DNA of 64,000 nucleotides from assembly GCA_019359155.1 (NCBI GenBank), contig JAHHHV010000064.1, forward strand, positions 1 to 64,000, in the 5' to 3' direction. Of this stretch, positions 8,716 to 19,521 are shown one piece after another. Source of the stretch: Pegethrix bostrychoides GSE-TBD4-15B (GTDB lineage Bacteria > Cyanobacteriota > Cyanobacteriia > Elainellales > Elainellaceae). How positions within the stretch are numbered: the stretch's first letter is position 1; each line of letters opens with the position of its first letter. Made by a program: the position numbers and the translations under genes. The notes beneath the pieces were generated by a model. That model saw only the letters and a program-made list of their open reading frames with translations. It made no database searches and was not told the DNA's origin.

Positions 8716-11700
8716 ATGTTCACACACGTCAAGCCCACGATTCGGCATATCGTGCCTGAAAACCTTCAGAAACGAGCGCTAATCAAGGTGGTCTATGTCG
8801 TGCTAGAGCCGCAGTACCAGAGTTCGCTCTCGGCGGCGGTTCGTTCGATTAACCAAAACAATCCTGATATTGCGATTGAGATCAGCGGCTATCTGTTAGA
8901 AGAACTCCGCAGCCCTGAAAACTATGAGGCGCTCCAGCAGGATGTGGCCGAGGCGAATGTCTTTATTGCCTCGCTGATTTTTATTGAAGAGCTAGCCGAA
9001 AAAGTGGTGGCCGCCGTCGAGCCGCACCGCGATCATCTCGACGTGGCGGTGGTGTTCCCCTCCATGCCTCAGGTGATGCGGCTGAACAAAATGGGTAGCT
9101 TTTCGATGGCGCAGCTGGGTCAGTCCAAGAGTGCGATTGCCCAGTTTATGCGGAAGCGCAAGGAAAAGTCTGGCGCTTCCTTTCAAGACGGGATGCTGAA
9201 GCTGCTGCAAACTCTGCCCAAAGTGCTGAAGTATCTGCCGATGGACAAGGCGCAGGATGCCCGCAACTTCATGCTCAGCTTTCAGTACTGGCTGGGTGGA
9301 TCTGCGGACAATCTGGAAAACTTCCTGCTGATGCTGGTCGATAAATACGTGAGGCCGGGAACCAGCAAAAGCCTTTACCGCGATCCGGTCACCTATCCCG
9401 ATCTGGGTATCTGGCATCCGCTCGCCCCCCAGATGTTTGAGGACTTGAAGGAATACCTCAACTGGTTTGACTCGCGGCAGGATATAGCTGATGAAGTTAA
9501 AGATCCTTTAGCTCCCTGCGTGGGATTGGTGCTGCAACGGACGCACTTGGTCACAGGCGATGACGCGCATTACGTGGCGATGGTGCAGGAGCTGGAGAGC
9601 ATGGGTGCGAAGGTGGTGCCCGTATTTGCCAGCGGCCTAGACTTCTCAAAACCCGTGGACGCATTCTTCTACAATCCACTCACCCAGAAGACGCTGGTGG
9701 ACGTAGTGATTTCGCTAACCGGATTTGCGCTCGTCGGCGGTCCGGCGCGGCAGGATCACCCCAAGGCCATCGACGCGCTGAAGCGGCTGAACCGCCCCTA
9801 CATGGTGGCGCTGCCGCTGGTGTTCCAAACCACCGAAGAATGGCAGGACAGCGATCTGGGGTTGCACCCGATTCAGGTAGCGCTGCAAATTGCCATCCCC
9901 GAACTCGACGGCGCGATTGAGCCGATTATTCTCTCCGGGCGTGATGGCAACACCGGACGGGCAATTGCCCTGCAAGATCGCGTCGAGGCGATTGCCCAGC
10001 GAGCCATGAAATGGGCCAACCTGCGCCGCAAGCCGAAGCTAGACAAAAAGCTGGCGATTACGGTGTTTAGCTTCCCACCCGACAAGGGCAATGTCGGCAC
10101 CGCTGCCTATCTAGACGTGTTTGGCTCGATTTTTGAAGTCGTGAAGGCGATGCAGCAGAATGGCTACGACGTGCAGGACTTGCCCGAATCTGCCGAGGCG
10201 CTGATGGAGGCCGTGATCCACGACGCGCAGGCGCAGTACAGCAGCCCCGAACTCAACGTCGCCTATCGGATGTCGGTGCCAGAATACGAAACGCTCACCC
10301 CTTATCACCATCGCCTAGAGGAATCTTGGGGAGCGGCTCCCGGCCATCTCAACAGTGACGGCCAAAACCTGCTGGTCTACGGCAAGCATTTTGGCAATTT
10401 GTTTATTGGCGTGCAGCCCACCTTTGGCTACGAGGGCGACCCGATGCGGTTGCTGTTCTCGCGTTCGGCCAGCCCGCACCACGGCTTTGCCGCCTACTAC
10501 ACCTATCTGGAGCATGTCTGGCAGGCAGATGCGGTGCTACATTTCGGCACGCATGGCTCGCTGGAGTTTATGCCCGGAAAGCAGATGGGAATGTCGGACG
10601 ACTGCTATCCGGACAGCTTAATTGGCAGCATCCCCAACCTCTACTACTACGCCGCCAACAACCCTTCTGAGGCCACCATTGCCAAGCGCCGCAGCTACGC
10701 CGAAACGATCAGCTATCTCACCCCGCCTGCCGAGAATGCGGGACTTTACAAGGGCTTGAAAGAACTGAGCGAGCTGATCGCCTCCTACCAAACCTTGAAG
10801 GCGGGCGGGCGAGCCGTGCCGATTGTCAACGCGATCATTGACAAATGCCGCTTGGTGAATCTGGACAAAGATATTGCCCTGCCGGACGGCGACGATGCCT
10901 CGACTTTGGCGGCTGAAGAGCGCGATACTCTGGTGGGCAAGGTCTATATCAAGCTGATGGAAATCGAGTCGCGGCTGCTACCCTGCGGCCTGCATGTGGT
11001 GGGCAAACCCCCGACGGCGGCGGAGGCGATTGCGACACTGGTGAACATTGCCGGTATCGACCGCCCGGAAGACGAGATCCAAAGCCTGCAACGCATTATT
11101 GCCAGCAGCTTAGGCCGCGACATTGACGATATTTACAAGCAGAGTGACCGGGGCAACCTGGCCGACGTGCAGCTGCTCTACGACATCAATCAAGCCTGCC
11201 GGACTGCGGTGGCTGCCATGGTGCAGGAGCAAATCGACGCCGACGGGCGGGTGTCCAAAGTCACCAAGCTTAATTTCTTCAACCTTGGCAAAAAGGCTCC
11301 CTGGATCGAGGCGCTGCATGAAGCGGGTTATCCACAGGTCAACCCAGAGCTGCTGAAGCCGCTGTTTGAATATCTGGAGTTTTGCCTGAGGCAAGTCACT
11401 GCCGACAACGAGCTGGGGGCTTTGCTGAGAGCGCTCGAAGGCGAATATATTCTCCCCGGCCCCGGCGGCGACCCGATCCGCAACCCGGACGTGCTGCCGA
11501 CGGGCAAAAATATCCACGCCCTCGATCCCCAGTCAATTCCAACTACAGCAGCGGTGCAGGGCGCGCAGATTGTGGTGGATCGCTTACTCGCCCGCGAACA
11601 TGCCGAAAACGGCGGCAGCTACCCCGAAACGATCTCCTTCGTGCTCTGGGGCACGGACAACATCAAAACCTATGGCGAGTCGCTGGCGCAGGTGATGCTG

Positions 11701-12690
11701 CTGGTGGGCGTGCGTCCGGTGGCGGACGCGCTGGGGCGGGTCAACAAGCTGGAGATGATTTCACTCGCAGAGCTAGGCCGGCCTCGCGTCGATGTCGTGG
11801 TCAACTGCTCTGGCGTGTTCCGCGATCTGTTCATCAACCAGATGAACCTGCTGGATCGGGCGATCAAAATGGCGGCAGAGGCTGACGAGCCTGTGGAGAT
11901 GAACTTTGTGCGGAAGCACGCGATCCAGCAGGCCGACGAGCTGGGGATCAACCTGCGCCAAGCTGCCACCCGCGTTTTCTCGAATGCTTCCGGCTCCTAT
12001 GCGGCCAACGTCAACTTGGCAGTGGAAAATAGCACCTGGGAAAACGAGTCGGAGTTGCAGGAGATGTATCTGGCGCGCAAGTCGTTTGCCTTTAACTCCG
12101 ACAATCCCGGCATGATGGATCAGTCGCAGGGCATTTTTGAGTCGGCGCTGAAAACGGTGGATGTCACCTTCCAAAACCTCGACTCCTCGGAAATCTCGCT
12201 CACGGATGTCTCGCACTACTTCGACTCTGACCCAACCAACGTCGTCTCGAAGCTCAGAGGTGATGGCCGCAAGCCGAATGCTTACGTGGCCGACACCACC
12301 ACCGCCAACGCCCAAGTCCGGACGCTTACCGAAACCGTACGGCTCGATGCTCGCACCAAGCTGCTCAATCCCAAATGGTACGAAGGGATGCTCTCCCACG
12401 GCTACGAAGGCGTGCGCGAACTCTCGAAGCGCTTGGTGAACACCACGGGTTGGTCGGCCACCGCAGGCGCAGTCGATAACTGGATCTATGAGGACACCAA
12501 CAGCACCTTCATCCAGGACAAGGAGATGCGGGATCGCCTGCTCAACCTCAACCCGCATTCGTTCCGCAAGATCGTCAGCACCCTGCTGGAAGTGAACGGG
12601 CGCGGCTACTGGGAAACCAGCGAGGCAAACCTGGATCTGCTGCGGCAGCTTTACCAGGAGGTCGAAGATCGGATCGAGGGCATCGAATAG
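8716..12690 (+). CDS. chlH: Magnesium chelatase H subunit (ChlH/BchH)
   Basis: The 1324-residue length is right for ChlH, the porphyrin-binding catalytic subunit of Mg-chelatase. With ChlI and ChlD and ATP it inserts Mg2+ into protoporphyrin IX, the first committed step of chlorophyll synthesis. Family signatures are seen throughout: [19 protein letters not shown] near the N-terminus, [35 protein letters not shown], the strongly conserved [38 protein letters not shown], and [20 protein letters not shown]. The ATG at 8716 is backed by a good Shine-Dalgarno. chlI and chlD are not in the window. A factor-independent terminator follows at 12728. A long antisense open frame (11773-12729) is a coding shadow. 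Confidence 0.97.
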   Translation: MFTHVKPTIRHIVPENLQKRALIKVVYVVLEPQYQSSLSAAVRSINQNNPDIAIEISGYLLEELRSPENYEALQQDVAEANVFIASLIFIEELAEKVVAAVEPHRDHLDVAVVFPSMPQVMRLNKMGSFSMAQLGQSKSAIAQFMRKRKEKSGASFQDGMLKLLQTLPKVLKYLPMDKAQDARNFMLSFQYWLGGSADNLENFLLMLVDKYVRPGTSKSLYRDPVTYPDLGIWHPLAPQMFEDLKEYLNWFDSRQDIADEVKDPLAPCVGLVLQRTHLVTGDDAHYVAMVQELESMGAKVVPVFASGLDFSKPVDAFFYNPLTQKTLVDVVISLTGFALVGGPARQDHPKAIDALKRLNRPYMVALPLVFQTTEEWQDSDLGLHPIQVALQIAIPELDGAIEPIILSGRDGNTGRAIALQDRVEAIAQRAMKWANLRRKPKLDKKLAITVFSFPPDKGNVGTAAYLDVFGSIFEVVKAMQQNGYDVQDLPESAEALMEAVIHDAQAQYSSPELNVAYRMSVPEYETLTPYHHRLEESWGAAPGHLNSDGQNLLVYGKHFGNLFIGVQPTFGYEGDPMRLLFSRSASPHHGFAAYYTYLEHVWQADAVLHFGTHGSLEFMPGKQMGMSDDCYPDSLIGSIPNLYYYAANNPSEATIAKRRSYAETISYLTPPAENAGLYKGLKELSELIASYQTLKAGGRAVPIVNAIIDKCRLVNLDKDIALPDGDDASTLAAEERDTLVGKVYIKLMEIESRLLPCGLHVVGKPPTAAEAIATLVNIAGIDRPEDEIQSLQRIIASSLGRDIDDIYKQSDRGNLADVQLLYDINQACRTAVAAMVQEQIDADGRVSKVTKLNFFNLGKKAPWIEALHEAGYPQVNPELLKPLFEYLEFCLRQVTADNELGALLRALEGEYILPGPGGDPIRNPDVLPTGKNIHALDPQSIPTTAAVQGAQIVVDRLLAREHAENGGSYPETISFVLWGTDNIKTYGESLAQVMLLVGVRPVADALGRVNKLEMISLAELGRPRVDVVVNCSGVFRDLFINQMNLLDRAIKMAAEADEPVEMNFVRKHAIQQADELGINLRQAATRVFSNASGSYAANVNLAVENSTWENESELQEMYLARKSFAFNSDNPGMMDQSQGIFESALKTVDVTFQNLDSSEISLTDVSHYFDSDPTNVVSKLRGDGRKPNAYVADTTTANAQVRTLTETVRLDARTKLLNPKWYEGMLSHGYEGVRELSKRLVNTTGWSATAGAVDNWIYEDTNSTFIQDKEMRDRLLNLNPHSFRKIVSTLLEVNGRGYWETSEANLDLLRQLYQEVEDRIEGIE

Positions 12691-12727
12691 CGCTTGGTTG
12701 AATTCAAACAGCTTAATTAAGCCAACC

Positions 12728-12757
12728 ACAGCCAGGAGCTTGCCTTCTGGCTGTTTT
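12728..12757 (+). terminator. Rho-independent terminator of chlH
   Basis: ACAGCCAG (12728-12735) pairs perfectly with CTGGCTGT (12747-12754) and runs into TTTT. It lies 38 bases after the chlH stop codon. Confidence 0.75.
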
Positions 12758-12840
12758 GTGATTTAGACCTGCTGCTAATTCAGGATTTAGTGGAATTCTA
12801 GATCTAGTCTCGCTGCAGTTCTGATCCTCATTTTGACTTT

Positions 12841-15258
12841 ATGCAAATTCATGCTCCCGCTAGCAGCTCGCAGTTCCTGCAAAATCTGATCAACGCCATC
12901 GCCGATCCGCTGCTAGTTAAAGATCGCCAGCATCGCTGGGTGCTGTTCAATGACGCATTCTGCCAGTTTGTGGAGCGCCAGCCAGCCGAACTGCTGCACC
13001 GCACCGACGCAGATTTTTTGCCAGCCGAGCAGGTCGAGGAATTCTGGCAAAAAGACGAGCAGGTCTTTATCACAGGCATTACTGCCGAAACCGAAGAGCT
13101 GTTTCAGGATAGGGCCGGCCATACCTACGAGGTTTCAGTGAAAAAATCGCTGCTGCAAGCCGAGTCCGGCGAGCTGTTTTTGGTCTGCATTACGCGAGAT
13201 GTGCGGCACTACAAGCAGATTGAGCGCGAGTCGCAGCAGCTTTTGCAGCTGGTGATGGACAATATTCCACAGCTAATTTTTTGGAAAGATCGCCACTCGG
13301 TCTACCAAGGCTGCAACCAGAACGGAGCCAGAGTGGTCGGGCTGGATTCACCTGAAGCAATTGTAGGCATGACAGACTACGACATGCCCTGGACAACTGA
13401 ACAGGCTAACTGGTATCGCGAATGTGATCAGCGCGTCATGGCAACCGGCATCCCCGATCTGCATATTATCGAACCGCAGCGGCAGGCCAATAACAAGCAG
13501 GCTTGGCTAGATACCAACAAAATCCCACTGCACGACGAGCAGGGTAACGCCATCGGCATTCTGGTGACGATTGAAGATATCACCGAGCGCAAAGCCGCCG
13601 AGGAAGCCCTGATTGCCAGCGAAACCCGCTTCCGCAGCATTGTCGAAAATGCTAACGATACGATTGTGATGCTCACTCCCCAAGGCGAAATGAGCTACAC
13701 TAGCCCGCGCTGGCTAGATATGTTTGGCTATACACCCCAAGAAACGCTGTATCAGCACTTTGATCGATTCATTCACCCGCAAGATCTGCCTTTTTGTCTA
13801 GGAATTTTTAGCCAAATTGCTACCGGAGCCGCCGATGCGATCACGCTAGAATATCGCGCCATTCATCGAGACGGCTCCTGCCGCTGGCATACCACCAACC
13901 TGTCCTCAATTAAAGATGCAGCGGGTCAAGTGCAGCACTGCATCGCCATTGTCCGGGACGTGACCGACCGCCGACAGGCCGAAGATGCCCTGCACCGCAA
14001 AGAGCAGTTTCTACGCAGCATCTATCACGGCGTTGAGCATCCGATTTTTGTCGTGAATGTTTTGGGCGAAACATTTTGCTACGTGGACTGGAACCGAGCT
14101 GCCGAGCAGGCTTCAGGAATTGCCGCCGAGCAAATTATTGGCAAAACACCTGACCAAATCTACGGCGCTGGAGTCGGGCAGATTGAGCAGCAACGGCTGA
14201 TGGAATGTTTCACGACCCACCAACCGCTGACCTACGAAGAATGGCAGATGCAGGACGGCGAAATGACTTGGTGGCAAACCACGCTCAACCCGCTCCGCAA
14301 TGAGCAGGACGAAATTTACCAAATTGTCGGCACTACTTTCAATATCACTGAGCGCAAGCTGGCCGAAGCCCAACTCCAGCAGCAGGCCAATGATCTTCAG
14401 CTGGCGATGCAGGAATTGCAGCATACTCAAATGCAGATGATTCAAAGCGAAAAAATGTCGAGTCTGGGACAGTTGGTAGCGGGTGTGGCGCATGAAATCA
14501 ACAACCCAGTCAACTTCATCTCTGGCAATCTGTCGCACGCCAACGGTTACACACAAGATCTGCTGGAGCTGGTACAGCTTTACGCAACGCACTATCCAGA
14601 GCCAGTTGCTGAGATTGCCGCCGCAATCCAGGCGATTGAGTTGGACTTTTTAGTTGAAGATCTGCCGAAGCTACTCAGCTCTATGTGGATTGGTGCCGAG
14701 CGCATCCAGACAATTGTCGCCTCACTCCGCAACTTCTCACGGATGGATGAAGCCGAGATGAAGGCTGTTTCTGTCCATGAGGGCATCGACAGCACGCTGA
14801 TGATTTTGCAGAGTCGGCTAAAGGCCAAAGGCAGCCAGCCGCCGATTCAGGTGATCAAGCAATATGGTGAGCTGCCCCTCGTCGAGTGCTATGCCGGACA
14901 GCTTAACCAGGTGTTCATGAATATTTTGACCAACGCGATTGACGCGCTAGAAGAGCAAGTTGAGCAAAACGCCGAGTTCTCGCCCCAAATCACGATTTGC
15001 ACCGAGCAGCAAGCCGATCAGATCTGCGTTCAGATCGCAGACAATGGCGCAGGCATGAGCGAAGCCGTGCGGCAGCGACTCTTTGATCCATTTTTCACCA
15101 CCAAGCCCGTCGGCAAGGGCACGGGCATGGGGCTATCGATTAGCTACCAAATTATCACCGAAAAGCATGGGGGCAGTCTGCGCTGCGCTTCAGCGCCCGG
15201 TCAGGGCACGGTGTTCTCGGTGATCGTGCCGATTGAGCAAGCGGCCTGCTTGAGCTAG
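12841..15258 (+). CDS. Soluble sensor histidine kinase with four PAS domains
   Basis: This 805-residue protein has no obvious membrane helix. Four PAS/PAC modules follow each other at about residues 12-130, 135-255, 260-385 and 390-510; the last three each end in an ITERK or VTDRR-type linker. A coiled coil then leads to the kinase core: the H box reads GVAHEINNPVNF with phospho-acceptor His551. The N box is NILTNAIDAL, the G1 box is DNGAGM, and FFTTKPVGKGTGMGLS gives the F and G2 boxes, so the ATPase domain is complete. The H-box style is that of the NtrB/ZraS-like class common in cyanobacterial PAS kinases. No response regulator is encoded nearby, so the partner and the signal are unknown. 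Confidence 0.92.
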   Translation: MQIHAPASSSQFLQNLINAIADPLLVKDRQHRWVLFNDAFCQFVERQPAELLHRTDADFLPAEQVEEFWQKDEQVFITGITAETEELFQDRAGHTYEVSVKKSLLQAESGELFLVCITRDVRHYKQIERESQQLLQLVMDNIPQLIFWKDRHSVYQGCNQNGARVVGLDSPEAIVGMTDYDMPWTTEQANWYRECDQRVMATGIPDLHIIEPQRQANNKQAWLDTNKIPLHDEQGNAIGILVTIEDITERKAAEEALIASETRFRSIVENANDTIVMLTPQGEMSYTSPRWLDMFGYTPQETLYQHFDRFIHPQDLPFCLGIFSQIATGAADAITLEYRAIHRDGSCRWHTTNLSSIKDAAGQVQHCIAIVRDVTDRRQAEDALHRKEQFLRSIYHGVEHPIFVVNVLGETFCYVDWNRAAEQASGIAAEQIIGKTPDQIYGAGVGQIEQQRLMECFTTHQPLTYEEWQMQDGEMTWWQTTLNPLRNEQDEIYQIVGTTFNITERKLAEAQLQQQANDLQLAMQELQHTQMQMIQSEKMSSLGQLVAGVAHEINNPVNFISGNLSHANGYTQDLLELVQLYATHYPEPVAEIAAAIQAIELDFLVEDLPKLLSSMWIGAERIQTIVASLRNFSRMDEAEMKAVSVHEGIDSTLMILQSRLKAKGSQPPIQVIKQYGELPLVECYAGQLNQVFMNILTNAIDALEEQVEQNAEFSPQITICTEQQADQICVQIADNGAGMSEAVRQRLFDPFFTTKPVGKGTGMGLSISYQIITEKHGGSLRCASAPGQGTVFSVIVPIEQAACLS

Positions 15259-15400
15259 CGGTCTGCAAAATTAGCTAAAAATCAGCCGAATCATTAGTCT
15301 GGAAGCCTGAGACTCAGCCATCTCGCTTATCTGCTCTAGGCTAAGCGTTGGGTAGGCTAGAACCAGACAAACCAAACTTCGTCACGTTGGATGCAGGGCT

Positions 15401-15673
15401 ATGGATAATTTCTACATTGATTTCTATCACAGCTGGCTGATTGAGGTGGAGCGGCTTGAGCAGGGCTTCTCGACCACCTGCTATTCACCCTGCCGCAAGC
15501 GCGTCTTTATTCAGGGGCTCTACGCTTCCGAGACCGATGCCTTTCTAGCAGGCAAGCACCAAATTAACTATCAGATTGCCTGCGCGGCGCTTACGGCAGC
15601 CCTGCGTGAACTTTACGAAGCCGAGCGAATCAACTTCTCAGACTGGCGGGCGCTCAGCCATTCACTGCATTAG
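15401..15673 (+). CDS. Small hypothetical protein
   Basis: A 90-residue product begins MDNFYIDFYHSWLIEVERLEQGF and continues with a CYSPCRKRVFIQG segment and a helical C-terminal half. It has no signal peptide, membrane helix or recognised domain. Residue composition is ordinary for a folded soluble protein and the ATG is preceded by a purine-rich stretch, so I accept it as a gene. It follows the PAS kinase by 142 bases on the same strand and could be cotranscribed. Function unknown. Confidence 0.6.
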   Translation: MDNFYIDFYHSWLIEVERLEQGFSTTCYSPCRKRVFIQGLYASETDAFLAGKHQINYQIACAALTAALRELYEAERINFSDWRALSHSLH

Positions 15674-15700
15674 CTGGCTGAGCGCCCGATTGCGCCCGAT

Positions 15701-15748
15701 TGCAACACAGTCTTACTGCAACATAGTCCTACTGCAACACGGTCTTGG
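15701..15748. repeat. Three 16-base direct repeats at a gene end
   Basis: Three near-identical units beginning TGCAACA lie end to end at 15701-15716, 15717-15732 and 15733-15748. The last two overlap the stop codon and final codons of the minus-strand VWA gene. Confidence 0.75.
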
Positions 15749-16991
15749 AGACAATCCGCGTCTGCTTGCGATCTGATTCTGACAGCTCTTCGCCATCTTG
15801 CAGGCGGGTCGCGTTTTCTTGCAGCACGGTAGCTGCGTTGTAGTCGCCCATTTGCAATGCCGTCTTAGCCGCCGATTGCAGCATGGTGGCTGCGCCAGCG
15901 ACATCCCCTTGCCCCAGTTTGGTTTCGGCAATTTGAGTCTGGCGATATTTGGCCAGCGCCAGCACATGCTGCTGCACCTGTGGATTAATGGCAGGCTGGT
16001 AGAGATTTGCTGACTGGGCGTAGGCGGTCAGCGCTTCTGAGAGCAGGTTAATCTGGCCGCTGACCGGGTCGTCATAGCGCACTTGTACTCTGGCGATGGG
16101 CTGTTCACCTTCTGGGAGTTGACTGATATAGAGGTTGGCCAGCACGACACGCGGTTCGGCCATCAGGTCGCCTAGCCGCACAATGAACTGCTGATTGGGC
16201 TGCTGGTTAGTCTGTGGATCAGGCTCATCTAGCAGCGGCAGCTCAATAGTTTCCGGCACGACTTGGGCGATGGGCTTCAGCTCGGCTAGTCGCACCTGCG
16301 GCATCAGCGAAATCGATAGATGGGCATTGGTGAGACCCACCGACTGAGCGCGGCTAAACAGGCGATTGAACTCGCTGACGGCAGCTTCTGGCTTTTGAAT
16401 GTAGGAGAGCGAGCCGCCTGCGGCATCGGCAATCTGCTCCAGCACGTCTTGGTTCCAGTGATTGCCAAAGCCCAGCGTGCTCAGCGTCAGGTTATAGCTC
16501 GCGGCCAGCTTGGCCAGCTTCAGACAGCGCTCGTTGTCACCATGTTCGTTTTCGCCGTCGGTGAGCAGAAACGCCTGCGAGATCGTATCTTTTTTAGCCT
16601 TCGCTAGCTCCTCGATGCCCAGCCGCATCCCTTCATCAATGGCCGTGCCGCCACTAGCTTTCAGCCGATCGATTTCTAGTTTGATTTCCGCCGGATTCTC
16701 GATCACCTGATTGGGCACCAGCACTTTGGCTCTGTGGTCAAAGACGACAATCGAGAGCCGATCCCCTGCCGAGAGATTGTCCACAATCGAATGAGCCGCC
16801 TGCTTCACTGTCTCTAGCGGACGGCCACTCATGGAGCCGCTGTGATCCAAGATGAGACAAAGGTTAAGCGGCGCGGTTTTGGCGTTCGGCTCGGTAATGG
16901 CTGAGAGCGAAATGGCGAGCTGTCGCTGGCTCAGGCTTTGGGCTGCGTCAAGATTGACATCGTTCAGGGCGGTTTCTAGACCAACTTTCAT
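15729..16991 (-). CDS. Von Willebrand factor A (VWA) domain protein
   Basis: The 420-residue protein carries a complete VWA domain at about residues 42-220. The MIDAS motif DHSGSMSG is intact, followed by the TAIDEGM threonine loop and the LLTDGENEHGDN aspartate loop, so metal-dependent ligand binding is expected. The C-terminal half is beta-rich followed by helices (an AxALxxYRxTQxAE-like segment). It has no signal peptide, so a cytoplasmic location is inferred. This architecture is common in cyanobacterial stand-alone VWA proteins linked loosely to signalling or chaperone-type ATPases, but none is adjacent. Three 16-base repeats overlap its last codons, so its exact C-terminus may vary between strains. 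Confidence 0.85.
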   Translation of the reverse strand: MKVGLETALNDVNLDAAQSLSQRQLAISLSAITEPNAKTAPLNLCLILDHSGSMSGRPLETVKQAAHSIVDNLSAGDRLSIVVFDHRAKVLVPNQVIENPAEIKLEIDRLKASGGTAIDEGMRLGIEELAKAKKDTISQAFLLTDGENEHGDNERCLKLAKLAASYNLTLSTLGFGNHWNQDVLEQIADAAGGSLSYIQKPEAAVSEFNRLFSRAQSVGLTNAHLSISLMPQVRLAELKPIAQVVPETIELPLLDEPDPQTNQQPNQQFIVRLGDLMAEPRVVLANLYISQLPEGEQPIARVQVRYDDPVSGQINLLSEALTAYAQSANLYQPAINPQVQQHVLALAKYRQTQIAETKLGQGDVAGAATMLQSAAKTALQMGDYNAATVLQENATRLQDGEELSESDRKQTRIVSKTVLQ

Positions 16992-17347
16992 AAGAGTTCA
17001 AAATCAAAGGCTAGATTAAACATCAGCTAGGCGCGGCCACTTCCTGATCCAGACAGATTCGGATATCCCTACTTCTACCAGACTTCAACGAGAACTGGCT
17101 CAAAAGCGGTGAATGATCTACCAAACCGCCGAAATTTGCGGCTTTGAAGCGGCTCAACGCTGAGGTTTGACTCAGATTTGACTCAGCTCCTCAGAGCCTA
17201 GCAAAAGTGCAGGGGCTATGCCTTTTCCTTTAGTATGGAGGAACGCTGCCATCTAGGCACAGCGACGTTTAGATAACGTTGATTAGACGACGTTGGTTAA
17301 CCGTTGCAAGAAGTACGCCAGGAAATTACGCCAGGGAAATTAAAGCG
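16992..17347. promoter_or_regulatory. Divergent spacer between VWA and clpR
   Basis: This 356-base region separates divergent genes and must hold both promoters. A TAGTAT element at 17231-17236 could be a -10 box for the clp genes, but no good -35 is visible. No RNA gene is seen. Confidence 0.35.
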
Positions 17348-18013
17348 ATGCAAAGTGCTTATTACGGAGATGCATCTTATCGGACACCGCCCCCCGATCT
17401 ACCGTCGCTGCTGCTGAAGGAGCGGATTGTCTATCTGGGACTGCCTTTAGTTTCCTCGGACGACTACAAGCGGCAGATGGGGCTAGACGTGACGAAGCTG
17501 ATCATCGCCCAGCTGCTCTATTTGCAGTCTGAGGACTCCGAGAAGCCAATTTTCTTCTATATCAACTCGACTGGCACCTCCTGGTACACTGGGGACGCAA
17601 TTGGCTACGAGACCGAAGCCTTCGCAATCTGCGACACGATGGGCTACATCAAGCCACCCGTTCACACGATCTGTCTAGGGCAGGCGATGGGCACGGCGGC
17701 GATGATTCTCTCATCTGGTAGCAAGGGCTTTCGAGCCAGTCTACCGCACGCCACCATTGTCCTCAACCAGCCGCGCACCGGCGCACAGGGACAGGCTACT
17801 GATATTCAGATTCGTGCCAAAGAAGTGCTGGCCAACAAGTCTGCGACGATGGATATTCTGTCGCGCAACACCGGACAGCCCGCCGAGAAGATCGCCAAAG
17901 ATACCGACCGGATGCTCTACCTGACACCCGCCGAAGCCAAAGAGTATGGGCTGATCGATCGGGTGTTGGAGAGTGCTAAAGAGCTGCCCAAGCCGATCCC
18001 GGTGTTGACGTGA
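17348..18013 (+). CDS. clpR: ClpR, non-catalytic subunit of the ClpP3/R protease
   Basis: The ATG at 17348 gives the usual ClpR N-terminus (MQSAYYGDASYRTPPPDLPSLLLKERI...); the frame stays open upstream to a TTG. The 221-residue protein has the ClpP fold, but the serine motif GQAASMGA is replaced by GQAMGTAA and the MIHQP histidine motif by VLNQP. Both nucleophile and base are therefore missing, as in cyanobacterial and plastid ClpR. A roughly 9-residue insertion, TGTSWYTGDAIGYETE, at the strand that normally reads SPGGSVTAG is also typical. ClpR forms a mixed ring with ClpP3, which works with ClpC in essential protein turnover. It is first of three tandem clp genes (54- and 66-base gaps), probably one operon. 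Confidence 0.93.
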   Translation: MQSAYYGDASYRTPPPDLPSLLLKERIVYLGLPLVSSDDYKRQMGLDVTKLIIAQLLYLQSEDSEKPIFFYINSTGTSWYTGDAIGYETEAFAICDTMGYIKPPVHTICLGQAMGTAAMILSSGSKGFRASLPHATIVLNQPRTGAQGQATDIQIRAKEVLANKSATMDILSRNTGQPAEKIAKDTDRMLYLTPAEAKEYGLIDRVLESAKELPKPIPVLT

Positions 18014-18067
18014 TCTGCATCTGATCCGCATCTGCACCCTTTTGCAATCTGCACTCTACGAGATCTT

Positions 18068-18733
18068 ATGGACGAAATTCTCTCTGTTCCTTATATTCCA
18101 CGCGGGGCACAGCAAGGCCAGTGGATCGACATTTACACTCGGCTGAATCAGGAGCGGATTTTGTTTCTGAATCAGGCAGTTACCGATGGCATTGCGAACT
18201 CGGTCGTGTCGGCGTTGCTCTATCTCGATTCTGAGGATCAGACCAAGCCAATTTATCTCTATATCAACTCGCTGGGCGATCCGGTGGAGGCTGGTATGGC
18301 CTCGCTAGCAGCGGGCATGGTTTCGATCAATGCCGGACTAGCAATCTATGACACGATGCAGCATGTCAAGTCCGAGATTGTCACTATCTGCCTGGGGCAG
18401 GCGGTGGGCATGGCAGCGGTGCTGCTGTCGGCGGGTGCGAAGGGCAAACGCGCTAGCCTGCCACATTCCTCGATTGTGTTGAGTCATCCGCGCAATGGCA
18501 CAAGAGGTCAGGCCAGCGATATTCAGATCAATGCCAAAGAGGTGCTCTCGAAGCAGGCGCTGGTGCTGGAGATTTTAGCTGAGACAACTGGAAAGCCTGC
18601 TGCCACAGTCAAACAAGATATGGAGCGCACGTTTTATCTAAATCCCCAGCAGGCGCTAGACTACGGCCTGATTGATCGAGTGCTGCAAAGCCCGAAGCTC
18701 GCTAGCCTCACCAGTTTGCCAGCGCTCGTCTGA
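18068..18733 (+). CDS. Second catalytically dead ClpP-family subunit (ClpR-like)
   Basis: This 221-residue protein is clearly ClpP-like ([42 protein letters not shown]). The nucleophile motif reads GQAVGMAA, with Gly instead of Ser. The histidine motif reads IVLSHP, with Ser at the His position. Compared with ClpP3 it has a 14-residue insertion after YLYINS (LGDPVEAGMASLAAGMVSIN before AGLAIYD). It matches neither canonical ClpR nor ClpP3, and lies between them with the same orientation, so it probably forms part of the same heteromeric ring. The ATG at 18068 is used. Additional clp genes of this kind exist in some cyanobacteria; the assignment to a ring position is inference. Confidence 0.88.
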   Translation: MDEILSVPYIPRGAQQGQWIDIYTRLNQERILFLNQAVTDGIANSVVSALLYLDSEDQTKPIYLYINSLGDPVEAGMASLAAGMVSINAGLAIYDTMQHVKSEIVTICLGQAVGMAAVLLSAGAKGKRASLPHSSIVLSHPRNGTRGQASDIQINAKEVLSKQALVLEILAETTGKPAATVKQDMERTFYLNPQQALDYGLIDRVLQSPKLASLTSLPALV

Positions 18734-18799
18734 GCTTGTTTGTGATCACGCTGTTTTTATCGCTCTTTCATCCAGTTTCGACATCTAGGAGTAAAACCT

Positions 18800-19405
18800 A
18801 TGCCTATTGGGATTCCCAAAGTTCCGTATCGGATGCCCGGCAGCTCGTATGAGCAGTGGATCAATATCTACGATCGGCTGTTCCGCGAGCGGATTATTTT
18901 CATGGCCGAGGAAGTAGACGATTCGATGGCGAATGCAATTGTCGCCTACATGCTCTACCTCGACTCAGACGACCAGACCAAGCCAATCTACCTCTATATC
19001 AACTCGCCGGGTGGGTCGGTGACGGCAGGGATGGCGATCTACGACACGATGCAGCATATCAAGTCAGAAGTTGTCACCATCTGCGTTGGCTTAGCGGCTT
19101 CGATGGGGGCGTTTCTGCTGACTGCTGGCTCGAAAGGCAAGCGACTCGCCCTGCCGCACTCGCGGATTATGATCCACCAGCCTTTGGGCGGTGTGGGGCG
19201 CAGGCAGGCCACCGATATCGAAATCGAGGCCAAGCAGATTCTGCGGGTACGGCGTGAGCTCAATGAGCTGATGGCGCTGCATACGGGCAAAACAATTGAG
19301 CAGATTGAGCGCGATACCGACCGCGACTACTTTCTGTCGGCGCAGGAAGCGATGGAATATGGCTTGATCGATCGCGTCATCGCTGATACCAGTCAGCATA
19401 ATTAG
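18800..19405 (+). CDS. clpP3: ClpP3-type catalytic subunit of the Clp protease
   Basis: The 201-residue protein has the full serine protease signature: [11 protein letters not shown] with catalytic Ser101, [11 protein letters not shown] with His126, and Asp in [11 protein letters not shown] near residue 175. The SPGGSVTAG oxyanion strand and the hydrophobic N-terminal loop ([15 protein letters not shown]) are intact. It should supply the peptidase sites for the mixed ClpP3/R core. TAGGAG at 18785-18790 is the Shine-Dalgarno. It is the last of the three clp genes; the J-domain gene follows after 116 bases. Confidence 0.95.
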   Translation: MPIGIPKVPYRMPGSSYEQWINIYDRLFRERIIFMAEEVDDSMANAIVAYMLYLDSDDQTKPIYLYINSPGGSVTAGMAIYDTMQHIKSEVVTICVGLAASMGAFLLTAGSKGKRLALPHSRIMIHQPLGGVGRRQATDIEIEAKQILRVRRELNELMALHTGKTIEQIERDTDRDYFLSAQEAMEYGLIDRVIADTSQHN

Positions 19406-19521
19406 TGATATTGCACGATATCACAGGTGCGATCATAGGCTATTTCCAACGGATTGCTTTCAATTTAGCTGAGCAAATGGCAGAATTCATGATAGGTCTG
19501 CCTTTTTGATTAGAGTTTGCG

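Noticed and set aside
11773-12729. Long minus-strand open frame (318 codons) opposite chlH
   Set aside because: It lies fully antisense to the strongly conserved 3' half of chlH, and the translation has no family features. It is the codon-bias shadow usual in this GC range.
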